Shown piece by piece: positions 7,550 to 13,898 of a stretch of 13,898 bases of DNA (positions within the stretch are counted from its first letter, which is position 1; each line of letters begins with the position of its first letter). The stretch is taken from contig JAQVKJ010000010.1 in NCBI GenBank assembly GCA_028694715.1, positions 1 through 13,898 on the forward strand. Direction: 5' to 3'. The stretch is from Weeksellaceae bacterium. Lineage in GTDB: Bacteria; Bacteroidota; Bacteroidia; Flavobacteriales; Weeksellaceae. The position numbers and the translations under genes are program-made. The notes under the pieces are model-generated. The model did no database searches, was not told the DNA's origin, and saw nothing but the letters and a program-made list of their open reading frames with translations.

Positions 7550-8236
7550 ATGAAAAAATTAAACTCAAAAATAGGTGTTATTCTCGTTACTGCAGGGCTT
7601 TTACTGAGCAGTTGTGACGCAAACAATACTCAGAAAGGAGTTGCAATCGGGGCAGCTGCAGGTGCAATTATAGGCGGGGTTCTCGGTAACAATGTAGGCA
7701 GCAAGGACAATGCGGCTGCAGGAGCCATTGCGGGTGCAGTCATCGGAGGTGCCGCAGGGGGAATCATCGGTCACAAAATGGATAAACAGGCCAAACAGAT
7801 AGAAAATACGCTGCCGGGTGCTGAAGTGGTCAGAAGCGCAGAGGGTATTCAGGTCATTCTTGATGAGAACTCAAATGTCCGCTTTGAATACAACAAGGCA
7901 AGCCTCACCGCCGATGCAAAAAGCAATCTTCAAAAACTTATTCCGATTTTTAATGAATATCCGGATACAGATTTGCTGATTATTGGTCATACCGACAGCA
8001 TTGGTTCACAGGAATACAACCTACCTCTTTCTGAAAAAAGAGCAGGCTCGGTTGTGGATTATCTCAAATCACAAGGCATTGCATCTTCCAGGCTTTCTCA
8101 CATCGGCCGTGGCAAGTTGGAGCCGAGAGCTGACAACGCAACAGAAGCAGGTAGAGCCCAAAACCGAAGGGTAGAATTTGTAATAACCGCCAATGAGAAA
8201 ATGAAAGCGGAAGCAGAGCAGGAAGCGGGAAATTGA
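7550..8236 (+). CDS. OmpA-family lipoprotein with glycine-zipper region (YiaD-like)
   Basis: A 228-residue envelope lipoprotein. The signal peptide ends in lipobox LLSSC (Cys22). Residues 30-75 are two glycine-zipper segments, alternating Gly and Ala with Ile/Val, separated by a polar NNVGSKDNAA turn; they are predicted to form a membrane-embedded helical hairpin. The C-terminal OmpA/MotB-like domain (about 98-212) has the FEYNKASLT start and the IIGHTDSIGSQEYN core, where Asp149 contacts diaminopimelate in homologues. LSEKRAGSVVDYL (Arg164) and AQNRRVEF (Arg206/207) follow. All residues that bind peptidoglycan stems are present, so it should tether the outer membrane to the cell wall. Overall layout resembles E. 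coli YiaD. It ends with a charged KAEAEQEAGN tail. It is the second gene of a two-gene unit with the lipocalin-like gene and is followed by a strong terminator. Confidence 0.93.
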   Translation: MKKLNSKIGVILVTAGLLLSSCDANNTQKGVAIGAAAGAIIGGVLGNNVGSKDNAAAGAIAGAVIGGAAGGIIGHKMDKQAKQIENTLPGAEVVRSAEGIQVILDENSNVRFEYNKASLTADAKSNLQKLIPIFNEYPDTDLLIIGHTDSIGSQEYNLPLSEKRAGSVVDYLKSQGIASSRLSHIGRGKLEPRADNATEAGRAQNRRVEFVITANEKMKAEAEQEAGN

Positions 8237-8260
8237 TTCATGTTTCAAAAAAATTATAAA

Positions 8261-8283
8261 AACTACCACCCATTGTGGTAGTT
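8261..8283. terminator. Rho-independent terminator after the OmpA gene, likely bidirectional
   Basis: A perfect 9-bp stem AACTACCAC / GTGGTAGTT closes a 5-base loop (CCATT), followed on the plus strand by a run of T from 8282 to 8290. On the minus strand the stem is followed by TTTT, ATAA and a further T-run. It lies 25 bases after the OmpA stop and can also end minus-strand transcription coming from the tRNA / GIY-YIG unit. Confidence 0.9.
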
Positions 8284-8334
8284 TTTTTTTAAGTCTTATT
8301 GGAAATTATAAATTAAATAAGAGTCGCATTATAT

Positions 8335-8402
8335 AGAGAAGATGGGACTCGAACCCACGACCTTCCCGACATCCATCGGGACGCTCTATAACAATGTAGC
8401 TA
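8335..8402 (-). pseudogene. Decayed tRNA-Ala-like copy (tRNA remnant) downstream of the GIY-YIG gene
   Basis: Read on the minus strand, 8402-8335 aligns with the tRNA-Ala at 8740-8667. The variable loop, T-arm and most of the 3' acceptor strand are identical (28 bp). The D-arm keeps TAGCT...AGAGCG, but only three of four stem pairs form. The anticodon arm is replaced by an unrelated hairpin, TCCCGA / TCGGGA with a 6-base loop (8364-8381), 18 bases instead of 17. The 5' acceptor bases (8409-8403) do not pair with the 3' strand. It therefore cannot make a normal tRNA. Its U8-A9-G10 equivalent serves as the TAG stop codon of the nuclease gene. It is either a displaced 3' tRNA fragment left by insertion of the nuclease unit or a retained tRNA-like structure with its own role. 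Confidence 0.75.
8336..8363. repeat. 28-bp direct repeat, left copy (tRNA T-arm and 3' acceptor)
   Basis: Identical base for base to 8669-8696, offset by 333 bp; the match breaks at 8335/8668 and 8364/8697. It covers the T-arm and 3' acceptor strand of the tRNA-like sequence. Together the two copies bracket the GIY-YIG gene. Confidence 0.95.
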
Positions 8403-8651
8403 TTGAGAACCAATTAAATACTCAATATACTTCCTGCTTTTTTTGGATTTAATTTCTTGCTCACGGTGCATTGCTTCGCCACGACTAAGGTACTCTTCTG
8501 TGTATTTCAAAATCCAATCGCTCGCTTTGCTGGTATAATGACCCTTTGCAGTAGAATGTTTAAGAAGTCTTGAGCCTAAATCATGGGTATGACCAACATA
8601 ATAACGATCAAGCTGGGCTGAGTATAATATGTAAACATAAAATACTTCCAT
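8400..8651 (-). CDS. Small GIY-YIG family nuclease (UPF0213/YhbQ-like) lodged between tRNA-Ala and a tRNA remnant
   Basis: An 83-residue single-domain GIY-YIG protein of the UvrC/URI type. It has VYI (6-8) and YVG (18-20) as the GIY and YIG motifs, SRLLKH with the catalytic Arg28, a Tyr near 50 and the AMHREQEIKSKKSRK helix with probable metal-binding Glu64. All catalytic positions look intact. Length is normal for the stand-alone family (80-100 residues), with no DNA-binding extension. The ATG at 8651 is 15 bases after the 3' end of tRNA-Ala, on the same strand. The only element between is a short T5 run, so the mRNA may be read through from the tRNA. The TAG stop belongs to the tRNA-like remnant. 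Family function is poorly known: DNA or branched-DNA cleavage is inferred from GIY-YIG chemistry. Placement inside duplicated tRNA sequence suggests a homing-like role. Confidence 0.9.
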   Translation of the reverse strand: MEVFYVYILYSAQLDRYYVGHTHDLGSRLLKHSTAKGHYTSKASDWILKYTEEYLSRGEAMHREQEIKSKKSRKYIEYLIGSQ

Positions 8652-8666
8652 CTATGAGAAAAAGTG

Positions 8667-8740
<74 letters not shown>

Positions 8741-8743
8741 GAA

Positions 8744-9697
8744 TTATTTTGCAATGTTATGCATTTTTTTCCAATTTTCAACCTTTGACAAAATAACTTC
8801 TGCCAGTTTTCTTTTGCTTTGAAATGTCCAACCAGCAATGTGTGGTGTCAAAATGACCTTATCGGACGCAGCAAGATAACGGAAATCAGCCGGCCAGTTA
8901 CTGCAATCAGGATTTTCGAATGAGGATTTCTCAAATTCATGCACATCCAATGCTGCGCCTTTGATTTTCCCCGATTTTAATGCATCAACCAGATCGGCCG
9001 TTACCACCGATTTCCCACGGGCAGTGTTGATAAAATAAAATGGATGCTTCATAGAGTCTATCCAAGACTTATTGACCAATCCCAAGGTTAGGGGCGTTTG
9101 TGGTGTATGGAGACTAATTACTTCGGCGATTTCTGAAAATTCATCCCAATCCGTTTGTCGTGCATTTTCATCACCTTTCCCTTCCAAAATATCGTAGCAA
9201 ATCACTTCGACCCCAAAACCTTTTAATCTTTTTGCAAATGCTTTTCCCATATTGCCGTAGCCAACAATTCCAACGGTTTTTCCCATCAATTCATCGCCTC
9301 TGTTTTCTTCTCTCCTCCAAATTCCATTGCGCACTTCATTGTCGGCGATTCTGAGTCGATGAAGCAACATCAACAACATTCCGACGGTATGCTCTGCAAC
9401 AGAATCACGGTTGCCTTCGGGCGCATGAAAGGTTTTTATCCCTCGTGCTTCGGCAGTTTCCAAATCAATGTTTTCCAATCCGGCGCCAATCCTGCAGATG
9501 AATTTCAATTTTTTTGCTGCAAACAGAAAATCTGCATTCAGAGGGAATCTACTTCGGATAACGATGCCATCATAGTGCTCAATTGATTTCAGAATAATTT
9601 CTTTGGGCGAATCATAATCGGCATCCACTATAAAACCAATTGATTTCAGTCCATTTTCAAGCAGTGGATGATTTCTGTCCAATAATAAAACTTTCAT
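8744..9697 (-). CDS. D-isomer-specific 2-hydroxyacid dehydrogenase (phosphoglycerate-dehydrogenase-like)
   Basis: A 317-residue NAD-dependent 2-hydroxyacid dehydrogenase. The substrate domain opens with MKVLLLDRNH; CRIGAGLENID (68-78) is the conserved substrate-contact block. The nucleotide-binding motif GIVGYGNMG (143-151) is followed by CYD with Asp169 at the end of the second strand, which favours NAD over NADP. The catalytic triad is Arg227 (NTARGK), Glu256 (DVHEFEK) and His286 (LTPHIAG). The usual Glu-Pro after the catalytic Glu is Glu-Lys here. There is no C-terminal ACT regulatory domain, so if it is a 3-phosphoglycerate dehydrogenase it is of the short type. Glyoxylate/hydroxypyruvate or erythronate-4-phosphate activity cannot be excluded. 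The gene is divergent from sufE. Its stop codon is only 3 bases from tRNA-Ala, and a tRNA promoter seems to lie within its last codons. Confidence 0.9.
   Translation of the reverse strand: MKVLLLDRNHPLLENGLKSIGFIVDADYDSPKEIILKSIEHYDGIVIRSRFPLNADFLFAAKKLKFICRIGAGLENIDLETAEARGIKTFHAPEGNRDSVAEHTVGMLLMLLHRLRIADNEVRNGIWRREENRGDELMGKTVGIVGYGNMGKAFAKRLKGFGVEVICYDILEGKGDENARQTDWDEFSEIAEVISLHTPQTPLTLGLVNKSWIDSMKHPFYFINTARGKSVVTADLVDALKSGKIKGAALDVHEFEKSSFENPDCSNWPADFRYLAASDKVILTPHIAGWTFQSKRKLAEVILSKVENWKKMHNIAK
8752..8781 (-). promoter_or_regulatory. Candidate tRNA-Ala promoter inside the 3' end of the dehydrogenase gene
   Basis: On the minus strand TTG (8781-8779) is followed after exactly 19 bases by TAACATTG (8759-8752). 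This is one mismatch from the Bacteroidota arrangement TTG-N19-TAnnTTTG. The -7 element ends 11 bases before the first tRNA base, which suits a short-leader tRNA transcript. It would let tRNA-Ala, and possibly the GIY-YIG gene, be expressed independently of the dehydrogenase. Confidence 0.45.
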
Positions 9698-9732
9698 AGA
9701 TGTATTTTTATTGCTGTGGCAAGATTGGATTG

Positions 9733-9740
9733 CAAATTTA
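9733..9740 (-). promoter_or_regulatory. Candidate -7 element TAAATTTG for the dehydrogenase gene
   Basis: Minus-strand TAAATTTG matches TAnnTTTG and lies 35 bases before the ATG at 9697, inside the short divergent region shared with sufE. A TTTG at 9772-9769 is too far (28 bases) for a normal -33, so confidence is limited. Confidence 0.4.
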
Positions 9741-9776
9741 AACCCAAATCTTCAGATTATATACTTGTCAAATCTT

Positions 9777-9784
9777 TATCTTTG
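9777..9784 (+). promoter_or_regulatory. Candidate -7 element TATCTTTG directly before sufE
   Basis: TATCTTTG matches TAnnTTTG and ends 4 bases before the sufE ATG at 9789, so the transcript would start at or near the start codon. No -33 TTG is visible 17-23 bases upstream. Confidence 0.45.
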
Positions 9785-9788
9785 TCTG

Positions 9789-10214
9789 ATGACAATAAAA
9801 GAAATTCAAAACGAAATCATAGACGAATTTTCATACTTCGAAAACTGGGAAGATCGTTACGAATATTTGATAGAACTGGGTAAAGAATTGGAAAGTCTGA
9901 AACCAGAAAATAAATCCGATGAAAAAATCATCAAAGGCTGCCAATCCACAGTATGGTTGGATGCTTGGTTGGAAGGAGACAAATTGTTTTTTAAAGCGGA
10001 CAGCGATGCCATATTGCCCAAAGGATTAGCGGCGTTATTGGTGAGAATTTACAGCAATCAAACTCCAGAAGATATTTTGAATTCGGATACAGATTTCATA
10101 GAAAAAATAGGTTTGCAGGAGTTTTTATCGCCCACCCGTGCCAACGGACTTCTGGCGATGATCAAACAATTTAAATTTTATGCCATCGCATTCAGGTCAA
10201 AAATCAATAAATAA
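9789..10214 (+). CDS. sufE: Cysteine desulfuration protein SufE
   Basis: A 141-residue SufE. It accepts persulfide sulfur from the cysteine desulfurase SufS and passes it to the SufBCD scaffold for Fe-S cluster assembly in the cytoplasm. The acceptor Cys51 sits in KGCQSTVWLDAW (49-60), at the same residue number as in E. coli SufE. The C-terminal block LSPTRANGLLAMI (113-125) is the other family signature. The ATG at 9789 is chosen over an in-frame TTG at 9711. The upstream 26 codons are not SufE-like, and the ATG gives the canonical MTIKEIQNEIIDEF start. No other suf gene is in the window; sufE stands alone, 31 bases upstream of a glycosyltransferase with which it may be cotranscribed. Confidence 0.95.
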   Translation: MTIKEIQNEIIDEFSYFENWEDRYEYLIELGKELESLKPENKSDEKIIKGCQSTVWLDAWLEGDKLFFKADSDAILPKGLAALLVRIYSNQTPEDILNSDTDFIEKIGLQEFLSPTRANGLLAMIKQFKFYAIAFRSKINK

Positions 10215-10245
10215 CGGCTCGATCTATTAAATCCGGACAAGTCAA

Positions 10246-11238
10246 ATGAAACAAAAAAAGTGCATTCTGGTGATTAGATTCAGTTCGATGGGAGATGTGG
10301 CCATGAGTGTTCCCGTGGTCCGTGAATTTTTGCAGCAAAATAAGGGTGTTGAGTTGGTATTCGTGTCCCAACGACAATTTGCGCCCATGTTTGATTCCAT
10401 CCCGGGTTTGAATTTCATTGGCGTTGATTTGAACGATTACAAAGGACTTTCCGGTCTGTATAGGCTCTCAAAAGAATTAAACAAAACAGATTTTGAAGCC
10501 GTGGCAGATTTGCACAATGTGTTGAGAACAAAAATTATAAGAAAATTCTTGAAATCAAATAAGGCGGCCGTTTTAGACAAAGGCAGGAAAGAGAGAAGAG
10601 CACTGATAAGACAGAAAAATAAAATCAGAAAACAACTCCGACCCATGCCTGAGAGGTATGCCGATGTGTTCAGAAAACTCGGTTTTGAATTAAGGCTTTC
10701 GAATCGTCTAAAAAACAATGCAGTCAGGGAGAACGCTGTGGGGATTGCGCCTTTCGCCCTATACGAAGGAAAGACTTATCCGCTTGAACAAATGAAAATT
10801 GTCGCCCTGAAAATAGCAGAAAAGGGCACAAAGGTTTATCTGTTCGGAAGCAAACAGGAAAATGAGCAGCTCAAAGATTGGGAACAACTTCACCCCAATA
10901 TCGTTTCTGTGGCCGGAAAATATAATTTGAAAAAAGAATTGGAAATCATGTCTGGTCTCAAACTGATGGTCTCAATGGACTCGGCCAATATGCATTTGGC
11001 TTCGATGGTTGGTACCAGGACCATTTCCATTTGGGGAAATACCCATCCTTTCATGGGTTTTCTGGGTTATGGACAACAATACATTGATGTGATTCAGGAT
11101 GAAACGATGGAAGAGCGGCCGGTCTCTGTTTTTGGTAGGGAAAACACACGGTCGGTGGAGAAGGATTTTTTTAAAAACATCAGTCCTGAGCTGATTATCA
11201 GTCGCATAGAGAAGTATCTCAATAAAAATACGGACTGA
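10246..11238 (+). CDS. Glycosyltransferase family 9 (heptosyltransferase-like)
   Basis: A 330-residue GT-B glycosyltransferase of family GT9, the group of LPS inner-core heptosyltransferases (WaaC/WaaF). The N-terminal motif ILVIRFSSMGDVAMSVPV (7-24) is the family signature, with Asp17 as the probable catalytic base. The C-terminal donor-binding half starts at VGIAPFALYEGKTYP (165-179). It contains YLFGSK (198-203), VAGKYNLKKELEIM (222-235) and MDSANMHLASMVGT (244-257), the conserved DSgxxHlAaa-G-T block with Ala where Gly is usual. The middle (residues 95-135) is very basic (RKFLKSNK, GRKERR, RKQLR), fitting membrane association. No membrane segment or signal peptide is seen, so it should act at the inner face of the inner membrane in LPS or lipooligosaccharide core assembly. 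The sugar is not predictable. Its 3' end overlaps the convergent LysE gene by 20 bases. Confidence 0.9.
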   Translation: MKQKKCILVIRFSSMGDVAMSVPVVREFLQQNKGVELVFVSQRQFAPMFDSIPGLNFIGVDLNDYKGLSGLYRLSKELNKTDFEAVADLHNVLRTKIIRKFLKSNKAAVLDKGRKERRALIRQKNKIRKQLRPMPERYADVFRKLGFELRLSNRLKNNAVRENAVGIAPFALYEGKTYPLEQMKIVALKIAEKGTKVYLFGSKQENEQLKDWEQLHPNIVSVAGKYNLKKELEIMSGLKLMVSMDSANMHLASMVGTRTISIWGNTHPFMGFLGYGQQYIDVIQDETMEERPVSVFGRENTRSVEKDFFKNISPELIISRIEKYLNKNTD

Positions 11239-11926
11239 GAATGGATATATCGGGTTTGTCGTGTGAAACCCCTTTCTGTATTCTGTCTTCAATTTGCTCA
11301 TCAATATTAGAAAAAACGCCAAAACCTTTCAGGATGACAATCAGGCCAAAAATAATCAGTATAAATCCAATGGTTTTCTTGAAATAAAAAATCCTTCTGA
11401 TTGTAAATTTTTCTTTGACTTGTTGTGCGAGTATGATTTTAATCAAATCCAGTCCAAAAAAGGTGGCGAGTACAATTCCCATAAAAAGCAGGCTGTCACC
11501 GGGTTTGGGGTATTGAATGATGACAGTGCTGACGATGAAAAACCAGAATACAATCACACCTATATTTAGAATATTCAAAAAGAAACCGTTGAAAAAAGTT
11601 CTAAAATAATTCTTTCCGCTGTCGCTCAGGTTCCTCAATTTCAGGTTGGGCTTAGAAATGTACATGAGAATGCCGTAAATCGTAATGAAAAATCCTCCAA
11701 AAATATAGATAGAAGGGTTGTTTTCTATGGCAACTGCCAGGTCTTTACTTCCGTAATAAGCCACCAAAATGCAAATGATATCTGCAGTAAGCACGCCCAA
11801 ATCAAGTACGATGGCTGATTTCCATCCGCGGCTGACGCTGGTCTGAAGCAACAAAAAGAAAACCGGCCCAATCAGAATCAGACTGAGTAGAAATCCCATT
11901 AAGATGGCTGAAGTAACCAAATCCAT
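11219..11926 (-). CDS. LysE/RhtB family amino-acid exporter
   Basis: A 235-residue integral membrane protein with six predicted segments at about 4-28, 36-58, 72-91, 113-138, 145-169 and 184-203. The first helix and loop carry the family pattern GFLLSLILIGPVFFLL with Gly20-Pro21, followed by SVSRGWKSAI (Gly34), as in LysE/RhtB exporters. The usual Asn-Pro in helix 4 is replaced by Asn-Ile (LNILNIG). The last 30 residues (IDEQIEDRIQKGV onward) form a polar cytoplasmic tail that overlaps the glycosyltransferase gene on the opposite strand. Proton-driven export of amino acids or derivatives is the family role; the substrate is unknown. It starts 36 bases after the RNase R stop on the same strand and is probably cotranscribed with it. 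The ATG at 11926 puts the first membrane segment at the N-terminus as expected. Confidence 0.85.
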   Translation of the reverse strand: MDLVTSAILMGFLLSLILIGPVFFLLLQTSVSRGWKSAIVLDLGVLTADIICILVAYYGSKDLAVAIENNPSIYIFGGFFITIYGILMYISKPNLKLRNLSDSGKNYFRTFFNGFFLNILNIGVIVFWFFIVSTVIIQYPKPGDSLLFMGIVLATFFGLDLIKIILAQQVKEKFTIRRIFYFKKTIGFILIIFGLIVILKGFGVFSNIDEQIEDRIQKGVSHDKPDISILSPYFY

Positions 11927-11962
11927 GAAGCTGCAATATAAGTATTATTCGAAAAATATAAA

Positions 11963-13898
11963 TCAACCTATCAACTCAAAATCCAATTGTTTATTTCTCA
12001 AATCAGCATTGGCGACCTTCACCATCACCTTATCGCCCAGCTGATAGGTGATTCCGGTTCGTCTGCCCACAATCGAGTAATTTTTCTGGTCAAAATAAAA
12101 ACTGTCATCTGTGATGTTTCTCAGTCTGACCAAACCTTCGCAACGGGTTTCGGGAATTTCCACAAAAATTCCATATTCCTGAACACCGGTGATGAATCCG
12201 TAAAATTCTTCACCGATGAATTGTTCCATGTATTTGACCTGCATGAATTTCACCGAATCTCTCTCTGCATCTGTTGCCTGTTTTTCGGTCATTGAACAGT
12301 GCAAACATTTTTCCTCAATGGGCGCAGCAACCGGCGATTTTTTTCCTTCTAAATAATGTTGCAGTAACCGATGCGCCATCATGTCGGGATATCGGCGTAT
12401 GGGCGAAGTGAAATGAGAATAATACCTAAATGCCAAGCCGTAATGACCCACCGTGTTTTCAGTAGAATATTTGGCTTTGCTCATCGTTCTAACTGCAAGG
12501 GTTTCAATCAAATTTTCTTCAGGTTTCCCTTTGACATCAGCCAAAAGTTGGTTCATTGAACGGGTGATGGTTCTATGGTTACTCAAATCAAGATTGTAGC
12601 CAAATTGGCTGATAAACAATCTCAAATCCTGTAATTTATCCATATCCGGATCTTCGTGAACTCTATACACAAAAGTATTTCCCGAAATTTTTCCATCTTT
12701 CTTCAGTGATACAAATTCAGAAACCTTTCGGTTGCAAAGCAGCATGAATTCTTCAATCAAGTGATTGGAATCCTTCATGAGCTTGAAATAAGTTCCAATC
12801 GGATTCAATTGTTCGTCCAGTTCAAATTTCACTTCCACTTTGTCAAAAGTAATCGCACCGTCGGCCATTCTTTTGTTTCTCAACTTTTTGGCCAAATCAT
12901 TGAGTGCGAGAATTTCATCTTTAAAATCTCCATTGCCTGATTCTATGATTTGTTGTGCATCTTCGTAAGTAAATCTCCGGTTGGAACAGATGACCGTTTT
13001 GCCAAACCATTGATTGATGATTTTTGCGTTTTTGTCCATTTCAAAAACCGCCGAAAAAGTATATTTGTCTTCGTCCGGACGAAGTGAACAAGCGTAATTG
13101 CTCAATCTCTCCGGTAGCATTGGGATGGTTCTGTCCACAAGATAAATTGAATTTCCTCTCTGATAGGCTTCCTGATCCAAGTAGGTTCCGGGTTGAACGA
13201 AATGGGTTACATCAGCAATGTGAATACCCACTTCATAATTACCATTCTCAAGGAATCTCAAAGACAAGGCATCATCAAAATCTTTGGCGTCTTTGGGGTC
13301 AATGGTAAAGGTATTCACCTGGCGCAGGTCGCGTCTTTTTTTGATTTCCTCCGCTTTGATTTCTATTTCTAATTGTTCTGCTTCTTCTTTGACTTCTTGT
13401 GGAAAGTCGAGGGGAAGATTGTATTCAATCAGTATGGAATTCATTTCTGCATCCGTAGAATCTGGGTGACCGAGAATCTCAACGATTTCTCCAAAAGGAT
13501 GATCAGCATCGTCGGGCCAATCCCTGAGTTGAACCACTACTTTTTGTCCGTTTTCTGCACCATTGAATTTTTCTTTTGGTATGTAAAAATCCACTGGCAC
13601 TGCCCTTCGGTCGGTGACCACAAAACCATATTTTCCACTGCTTTGCTTTTCGAAAATACCTGTAAAAAGCTTTTTGAACCTTTTGAGCACTGCTACGACT
13701 TCACCTTCTGTTCTTTGTCCTTTTTTGGTATGGGGATACACATAAATCTGCACCAAATCTCCCTGCATTGCGGTTTTTCTTTTGTTTCTTGCAATCACTA
13801 TGTCTTCGTCCAAACCTTCAACCGCAACATAAGCAGTTCCGCTTTGGCTGATGTCAATAATGCCTTCTGTATGGTGTTTTTCTCGGTTGATTAAGTAT
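11963..13898 (-). CDS. rnr: Ribonuclease R (3'-to-5' exoribonuclease), 5' end cut by window edge
   Basis: The frame is open from the right edge to the TGA at 11963, about 644 codons. A TTG at 13813 is not a real start, because the upstream codons encode a normal family segment (EGIIDISQSGTAYVAVEGLD) of the first cold-shock domain. In order are the end of CSD1, CSD2 (TGIFEKQSSGKYGFVV to GEIVEIL) and the RNB catalytic domain. RNB carries TIDPKDAKDFDDAL, with the Asp cluster that binds two metal ions, then DRTIPMLPERLSNYACSLRP. The C-terminal S1 domain runs from FYGFITGVQEYGIFVEI to the end. The protein stops at FELIG without the Lys-rich tail of E. coli RNase R. It degrades structured RNA, including rRNA and mRNA decay intermediates. 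The missing N-terminus (probably about 80 residues with a helix-turn-helix) lies beyond the window. The LysE-type exporter gene follows it. Confidence 0.96.
   Translation of the reverse strand, partial: YLINREKHHTEGIIDISQSGTAYVAVEGLDEDIVIARNKRKTAMQGDLVQIYVYPHTKKGQRTEGEVVAVLKRFKKLFTGIFEKQSSGKYGFVVTDRRAVPVDFYIPKEKFNGAENGQKVVVQLRDWPDDADHPFGEIVEILGHPDSTDAEMNSILIEYNLPLDFPQEVKEEAEQLEIEIKAEEIKKRRDLRQVNTFTIDPKDAKDFDDALSLRFLENGNYEVGIHIADVTHFVQPGTYLDQEAYQRGNSIYLVDRTIPMLPERLSNYACSLRPDEDKYTFSAVFEMDKNAKIINQWFGKTVICSNRRFTYEDAQQIIESGNGDFKDEILALNDLAKKLRNKRMADGAITFDKVEVKFELDEQLNPIGTYFKLMKDSNHLIEEFMLLCNRKVSEFVSLKKDGKISGNTFVYRVHEDPDMDKLQDLRLFISQFGYNLDLSNHRTITRSMNQLLADVKGKPEENLIETLAVRTMSKAKYSTENTVGHYGLAFRYYSHFTSPIRRYPDMMAHRLLQHYLEGKKSPVAAPIEEKCLHCSMTEKQATDAERDSVKFMQVKYMEQFIGEEFYGFITGVQEYGIFVEIPETRCEGLVRLRNITDDSFYFDQKNYSIVGRRTGITYQLGDKVMVKVANADLRNKQLDFELIG

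Noticed and set aside
9711..9788. TTG-started N-terminal extension of SufE
   Set aside because: The extra residues are not SufE-like, and the segment contains the divergent promoter region; the ATG at 9789 gives Cys51 at the canonical position.
13373..13894. Plus-strand 173-codon frame opposite RNase R
   Set aside because: It is fully antisense to conserved RNase R domains, has no recognisable motif and has skewed residue content; it is a shadow frame.

Overview
The window looks like chromosomal DNA from a member of the Bacteroidota, probably in or near the Flavobacteriia or Sphingobacteriia. The evidence is AT-rich sequence, TAnnTTTG-type -7 promoter elements instead of TATAAT boxes, very weak Shine-Dalgarno sequences, a patatin/Omp85-type outer-membrane protein, a start resembling a TonB-dependent receptor, and a YbeY with the KDK variant of its metal motif. 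Almost everything is ordinary core or envelope coding sequence. No gene-free stretch exceeds 300 bases; the longest is about 160 bases (8237-8399).

Left part (1-4130). The first codons of a probable TonB-dependent receptor or related outer-membrane protein leave the window on the minus strand. Divergent from it is a secreted endonuclease/exonuclease/phosphatase-family protein. A patatin-like phospholipase with a POTRA and beta-barrel tail follows, then ybeY.

Centre (4131-8290). mnmG (gidA) is flanked on both sides by 16-bp parS-type ParB sites. The one upstream (4132-4147) is perfect; the one downstream (6042-6057) has one core mismatch. This suggests the replication origin may be nearby. 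A SAM-dependent methyltransferase follows. A two-gene lipoprotein unit (lipocalin-like, then glycine-zipper/OmpA) comes next, with a candidate promoter at 6945 and a strong terminator at 8261-8283.

Right-centre (8335-9788), minus strand. A 2-hydroxyacid dehydrogenase is followed after 3 bases by tRNA-Ala(GGC). Fifteen bases later comes an 83-residue GIY-YIG nuclease whose stop codon lies inside a decayed tRNA-like copy. The 3' part of the tRNA is repeated exactly (28 bp) on both sides of the nuclease gene. This tRNA / GIY-YIG / partial-tRNA unit is the most unusual structure in the window and looks like a minimal tRNA-targeting mobile element.

Right part (9789-13898). sufE and a family-9 glycosyltransferase are read rightward. 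They converge, with a 20-base overlap, on a minus-strand pair: RNase R (5' end cut by the window edge) followed by a LysE-type exporter.

Across the window, three plus-strand genes (patatin, ybeY, sufE) have a TAnnTTTG element only 4-10 bases before their start codon, suggesting leaderless or nearly leaderless mRNAs.
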